NCBI RefSeq assembly: GCF_001644195.2
Contig: NZ_LWBL02000054.1
Coordinates: 1 to 64,000, forward strand
DNA: 64,000 bases
Direction: 5' to 3'
DNA from: Bacillus marinisedimentorum
GTDB taxonomy: Bacteria; Bacillota; Bacilli; Bacillales; Bacillaceae_O
Shown: in pieces, positions 61,459-64,000 of the stretch
Numbering within the stretch: the first letter of the stretch is position 1
Layout: each line of letters begins with the position of its first letter
Notes under the pieces: generated by a model
What the model was told of the DNA's origin: nothing
Databases searched by the model: none
What the model saw: only the letters and a program-made list of their open reading frames with translations
Translations under genes and position numbers: made by a program

Positions 61459-62820
61459 TTGTTTAACAAAATATTGATTGCAAATCGGGGAGAAATCGCC
61501 TGCCGCGTCATCAGAACTTGCAAGAGAATGGGGATTCCCACTGTCGCAGTATATTCCGAAGCCGATAAGGCTGCACCTCATGTGAAAATGGCGGATGAAA
61601 GCTACTTGATTGGGAAACCGCGGGTGAATGAAAGCTACCTGAACATCGATAAGATCATTGAAACAGCGAAGCAGGCTGGAGCTGATGCGGTTCATCCAGG
61701 GTACGGCCTGCTTAGTGAGAACGCCAATTTTGCCAGACGGTGCCGTGAAGAAGGGATTACATTCATCGGCCCTTCTGCAGATGTGATCGCACTGATGGGA
61801 AGCAAAATTGAAGCCAGGAAGACGATGGAGGCAGCTGGTGTACCAGTCGTACCCGGTGTCACTAAGTCACTTGATGATGAAAATGAAGCGCTCCTTGCCG
61901 CTGAATCAATTGGATTTCCAGTCATGCTGAAAGCGTCAGCCGGAGGCGGCGGCATCGGCATGCAAATTGCAAAGGATGCCGATGAACTGCAAAAAGCGTT
62001 TGCCGGCAACCGTAAACGCGCACAGGATTTCTTTGGGGACGGGGCCATGTTCATTGAAAAAGTCATCGAACAGCCGCGCCACATTGAAATACAGGTGATC
62101 GCCGACAAAACGGGAGAAACCGTTTATTTATGGGAAAGGGAATGTTCCATCCAGCGGCGCCATCAAAAGGTCGTGGAAGAAGCGCCTTCTCCGTTCCTGG
62201 ATGAAGATACCCGCACAAAAATGGGAGAGTCCGCTGTCAAAGCCGCAAAATCTATAGGCTATGAAAATGCAGGTACAATTGAATTTTTAGTGGATCACAA
62301 TAAAAACTACTATTTCCTTGAAATGAATACAAGACTCCAGGTCGAACATCCGGTTACAGAAGAAATTACCGGAATAGACCTCGTTGAAGAACAGATCAGA
62401 ATTGCAGCCGGGAACAATCTGAGCTTCAAGCAGGAAGATGTTCCATTAAACGGGCACAGCATTGAGACGCGCATCTACGCGGAAGACCCAAAAACGTTTT
62501 TCCCGTCACCAGGCAAAATCTCTGTGCTGGAACTTCCGGAAGGAGACAGAGTCAGGCATGAATTGGCTGTTGCCGGGGGGGATACCGTCACACCCTTTTA
62601 TGACCCGATGATTGCCAAGCTTGTCGTATCAGGAGAAAACCGGGATGAGGCAATCCGCAAGCTTGAACAGGCACTATCAGAATATAAAGTGGAAGGAATC
62701 AAGACCAACATTCCGCTGCTCATCCAGGCAGTCGGCCATGAAGCATTCAAAAACGGAGACACGACAACCGACTTCATCGAGAAATATGTGAAGCCATTAC
62801 AAACTACCAATAAAAAGTGA
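61459..62820 (+). CDS. yngH: Biotin carboxylase subunit (methylcrotonyl/acyl-CoA carboxylase)
   Basis: A 453-residue ATP-grasp biotin carboxylase: NRGEIACRVIRTCKRMGI, KASAGGGGIGMQIA, ERECSIQRRHQKVVEEAPSPF, FLEMNTRLQVEHPVTE. TTG 61459 lies 7 bases after AGGGAGG; the ATG two codons earlier almost touches it. Unlike fatty acid synthesis AccC it sits in a catabolic operon with its own carrier gene and an HMG-CoA lyase, so it is the methylcrotonyl-CoA carboxylase-type subunit. A carboxyltransferase gene should follow beyond the window. Confidence 0.93.
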   Translation: MFNKILIANRGEIACRVIRTCKRMGIPTVAVYSEADKAAPHVKMADESYLIGKPRVNESYLNIDKIIETAKQAGADAVHPGYGLLSENANFARRCREEGITFIGPSADVIALMGSKIEARKTMEAAGVPVVPGVTKSLDDENEALLAAESIGFPVMLKASAGGGGIGMQIAKDADELQKAFAGNRKRAQDFFGDGAMFIEKVIEQPRHIEIQVIADKTGETVYLWERECSIQRRHQKVVEEAPSPFLDEDTRTKMGESAVKAAKSIGYENAGTIEFLVDHNKNYYFLEMNTRLQVEHPVTEEITGIDLVEEQIRIAAGNNLSFKQEDVPLNGHSIETRIYAEDPKTFFPSPGKISVLELPEGDRVRHELAVAGGDTVTPFYDPMIAKLVVSGENRDEAIRKLEQALSEYKVEGIKTNIPLLIQAVGHEAFKNGDTTTDFIEKYVKPLQTTNKK

Positions 62821-62830
62821 GGTTATCGAA

Positions 62831-63043
62831 ATGAATGAAGTGAAAGCGAGTATGGCAGGAAACGTCTGGAAGCTTTTAGTGAAGCAGGGGGACACCGTTG
62901 AGGAAGGCCAGGATGTCGTCATCCTCGAATCAATGAAAATGGAAATTCCGATTGCTGCCGAAACCGGCGGCACCGTTGCGGAAGTAAAAATCAATGAAGG
63001 CGATTTCGTCAACGAAGAAGATGTCCTCGTCACACTTGAATAG
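62831..63043 (+). CDS. yngHB: Biotin/lipoyl carrier protein
   Basis: A 70-residue single-domain carrier. The biotin lysine lies in ILESMKMEIPI (the MKM motif, K about residue 37). GDTVEEGQDV and EVKINEGDFVNEEDVLVTLE complete the lipoyl/biotinyl fold. It starts 11 bases after yngH (ATG 62831, ribosome site aggttatcg is weak) and carries carboxy-biotin to the partner carboxyltransferase. Comparable to B. subtilis yngHB. Confidence 0.92.
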   Translation: MNEVKASMAGNVWKLLVKQGDTVEEGQDVVILESMKMEIPIAAETGGTVAEVKINEGDFVNEEDVLVTLE

Positions 63044-63065
63044 AGATGGAGGTGGATTGACCGGA

Positions 63066-63983
63066 ATGAACTATCCTGAAACCGTCACGATAAAAGAGGT
63101 GGGTCCGCGCGACGGACTGCAAAACGAGAAGACATTTATACCGACAGAGACAAAAATCGAATGGATCAACAAGTTATCAAAAAGCGGCCTCCGCTATATC
63201 GAAATTACATCTTTCGTAAATCCGAAGTGGATTCCGCAACTGAAAGACGCACGCGAAGTCGCACGCAGCATAACAAGATCAGAAGGTGTGACTTATGCAG
63301 CCCTTGTTCCCAATATGAAGGGGCTGGAATTCGCGCTTGAAGCTGATATAGATGAAGTGTCTGTCTTCATGTCTGCGAGTGAATCACATAACCGCAACAA
63401 TATTAACAAATCCATAGAACAAACATTTCCTGTTCTGAAAGAAGTGACAGAGGAGGCGTTGAAAGCCGGGAAAACCGTCCGGGGCTATGTGTCAACCGTC
63501 TTCGGCTGCCCTTACGAAGGGGCAGTTGCCGCAGACCAGGTTGCGCGTGTATCCGAAACGCTTTTCGATATGGGCATAAGCGAACTGTCACTCGGGGATA
63601 CGATCGGGGTCGCAAATCCCCGCCAGGTTCAGCAGGTCCTTGAATATTTAGCAAAGCGCATCCCGCTCGATCAGACGGCCGTCCATTTCCATAACACAAG
63701 GGGAACGGCCCTTGCCAACGTTTTAGCAGCGTTTGATTTTGGCATCACAACTGTCGACAGTTCCCTTGGCGGTCTCGGCGGCTGCCCGTATGCACCGGGC
63801 GCATCCGGAAATCTGGCGACAGATGACTTGCTCTACATGCTTGACGGCATGGGAATTGATACAGGAGCAAAACTCGATAAGCTGCTTGAAGCAGCAGGAT
63901 ACTTACAGGCAGAAACCGGGCGTGAACTTGTAAGCCATCAAATGCAGATTGTCAACGGCCAAAACGCAGAAAAAACAGTATAA
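63066..63983 (+). CDS. yngG: Hydroxymethylglutaryl-CoA lyase
   Basis: A 305-residue HMGL TIM-barrel enzyme cleaving HMG-CoA to acetyl-CoA and acetoacetate. VTIKEVGPRDGLQNEKTFIP, ITSFVNPKWIPQLKDA and the cysteine loop GGLGGCPYAPGASGNLATDDLLYML are diagnostic. ATG 63066 is chosen because family members begin close to the VTIKEVGPRDG block; TTG 63057 with GGAGG at 63048-63052 is an alternative start. It completes the leucine end-pathway with the genes upstream. Confidence 0.93.
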   Translation: MNYPETVTIKEVGPRDGLQNEKTFIPTETKIEWINKLSKSGLRYIEITSFVNPKWIPQLKDAREVARSITRSEGVTYAALVPNMKGLEFALEADIDEVSVFMSASESHNRNNINKSIEQTFPVLKEVTEEALKAGKTVRGYVSTVFGCPYEGAVAADQVARVSETLFDMGISELSLGDTIGVANPRQVQQVLEYLAKRIPLDQTAVHFHNTRGTALANVLAAFDFGITTVDSSLGGLGGCPYAPGASGNLATDDLLYMLDGMGIDTGAKLDKLLEAAGYLQAETGRELVSHQMQIVNGQNAEKTV

Positions 63984-64000
63984 CCAGCAGGAGGCGATAG
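63984..64000 (+). other. Window edge, next gene of the operon begins
   Basis: After the HMG-CoA lyase stop the sequence aggaggcga is a ribosome site with no start codon yet. By analogy to B. subtilis the next gene should be an enoyl-CoA hydratase/methylglutaconyl-CoA hydratase (yngF), but it is not in the window. Confidence 0.5.

Overview
The window comes from a low-to-mid GC, endospore-forming member of the Bacillaceae. Spore genes (cotM-like, sspP, sspO, sspN, tlp), the B. subtilis-like order citB-yneN-sspN-tlp-yneP-yneQ-yneR-plsY-yneT-parE-parC, SigA-type promoters and T-box and Zur control all point there. The combination of selenocysteine genes and a fused OpuF-type transporter resembles marine or environmental Bacillus such as the B. 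infantis group. That species guess is an inference and was not tested.

Layout. (1) 1-8550: the right end of an AT-rich prophage-like element. It holds a terminase small subunit candidate, an HTH/coiled-coil/J-domain protein, terminase large subunit, portal, two membrane-protein cargo genes, two small structural candidates and a tyrosine integrase. (2) 8539-13940: the selenocysteine locus, with the 5' half of a tRNA-Sec gene (selC), selB, selD and selA. (3) 11933-25489: the conserved spore/citB/yne neighbourhood, carrying a selenocysteine peroxiredoxin and a double-AAA SpoVK-like ATPase. (4) 25700-33213: small genes, an ECF sigma/anti-sigma operon with LiaF-like membrane proteins, a Zur-controlled zinc-binding lipoprotein, a HesB-like selenoprotein and T-box-controlled glyS. 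(5) 33651-43581: two acyl-CoA catabolic operons with a TetR regulator and matching operators. (6) 43654-53017: a broken phosphotriesterase, a LuxR-type regulator beside a DUF6230/DUF6114 operon, an AAC(3)-like acetyltransferase, plsY, OpuF and yneT. (7) 53264-57694: parE-parC. (8) 57846-64000: a TetR regulator and a yngJ-I-H-G-like leucine/isovalerate degradation operon that runs to the window edge.

Main result. Three genes have in-frame UGA codons at catalytic or ligand positions: selD, a peroxiredoxin and a HesB-like protein. Each UGA is followed by a hairpin with the form of a bacterial SECIS element. SelA, SelB and SelD are all encoded here. The only selC candidate in the window stops at the anticodon loop, exactly where the integrase end of the phage element begins, and the adjoining phage DNA does not rebuild the 3' half. 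If there is no second selC, UGA decoding and all three selenoproteins would depend on excision of this element. That would be a mobile-element switch on the genetic code, or else a recent loss of selenocysteine use. SelB also has an unusual Ser in place of the G4-motif Asp.

Start codons were often moved from the longest frame to the one with a sensible ribosome binding site, and the reasons are given per gene. Spans of more than about 300 bases without genes are described as their own entries.
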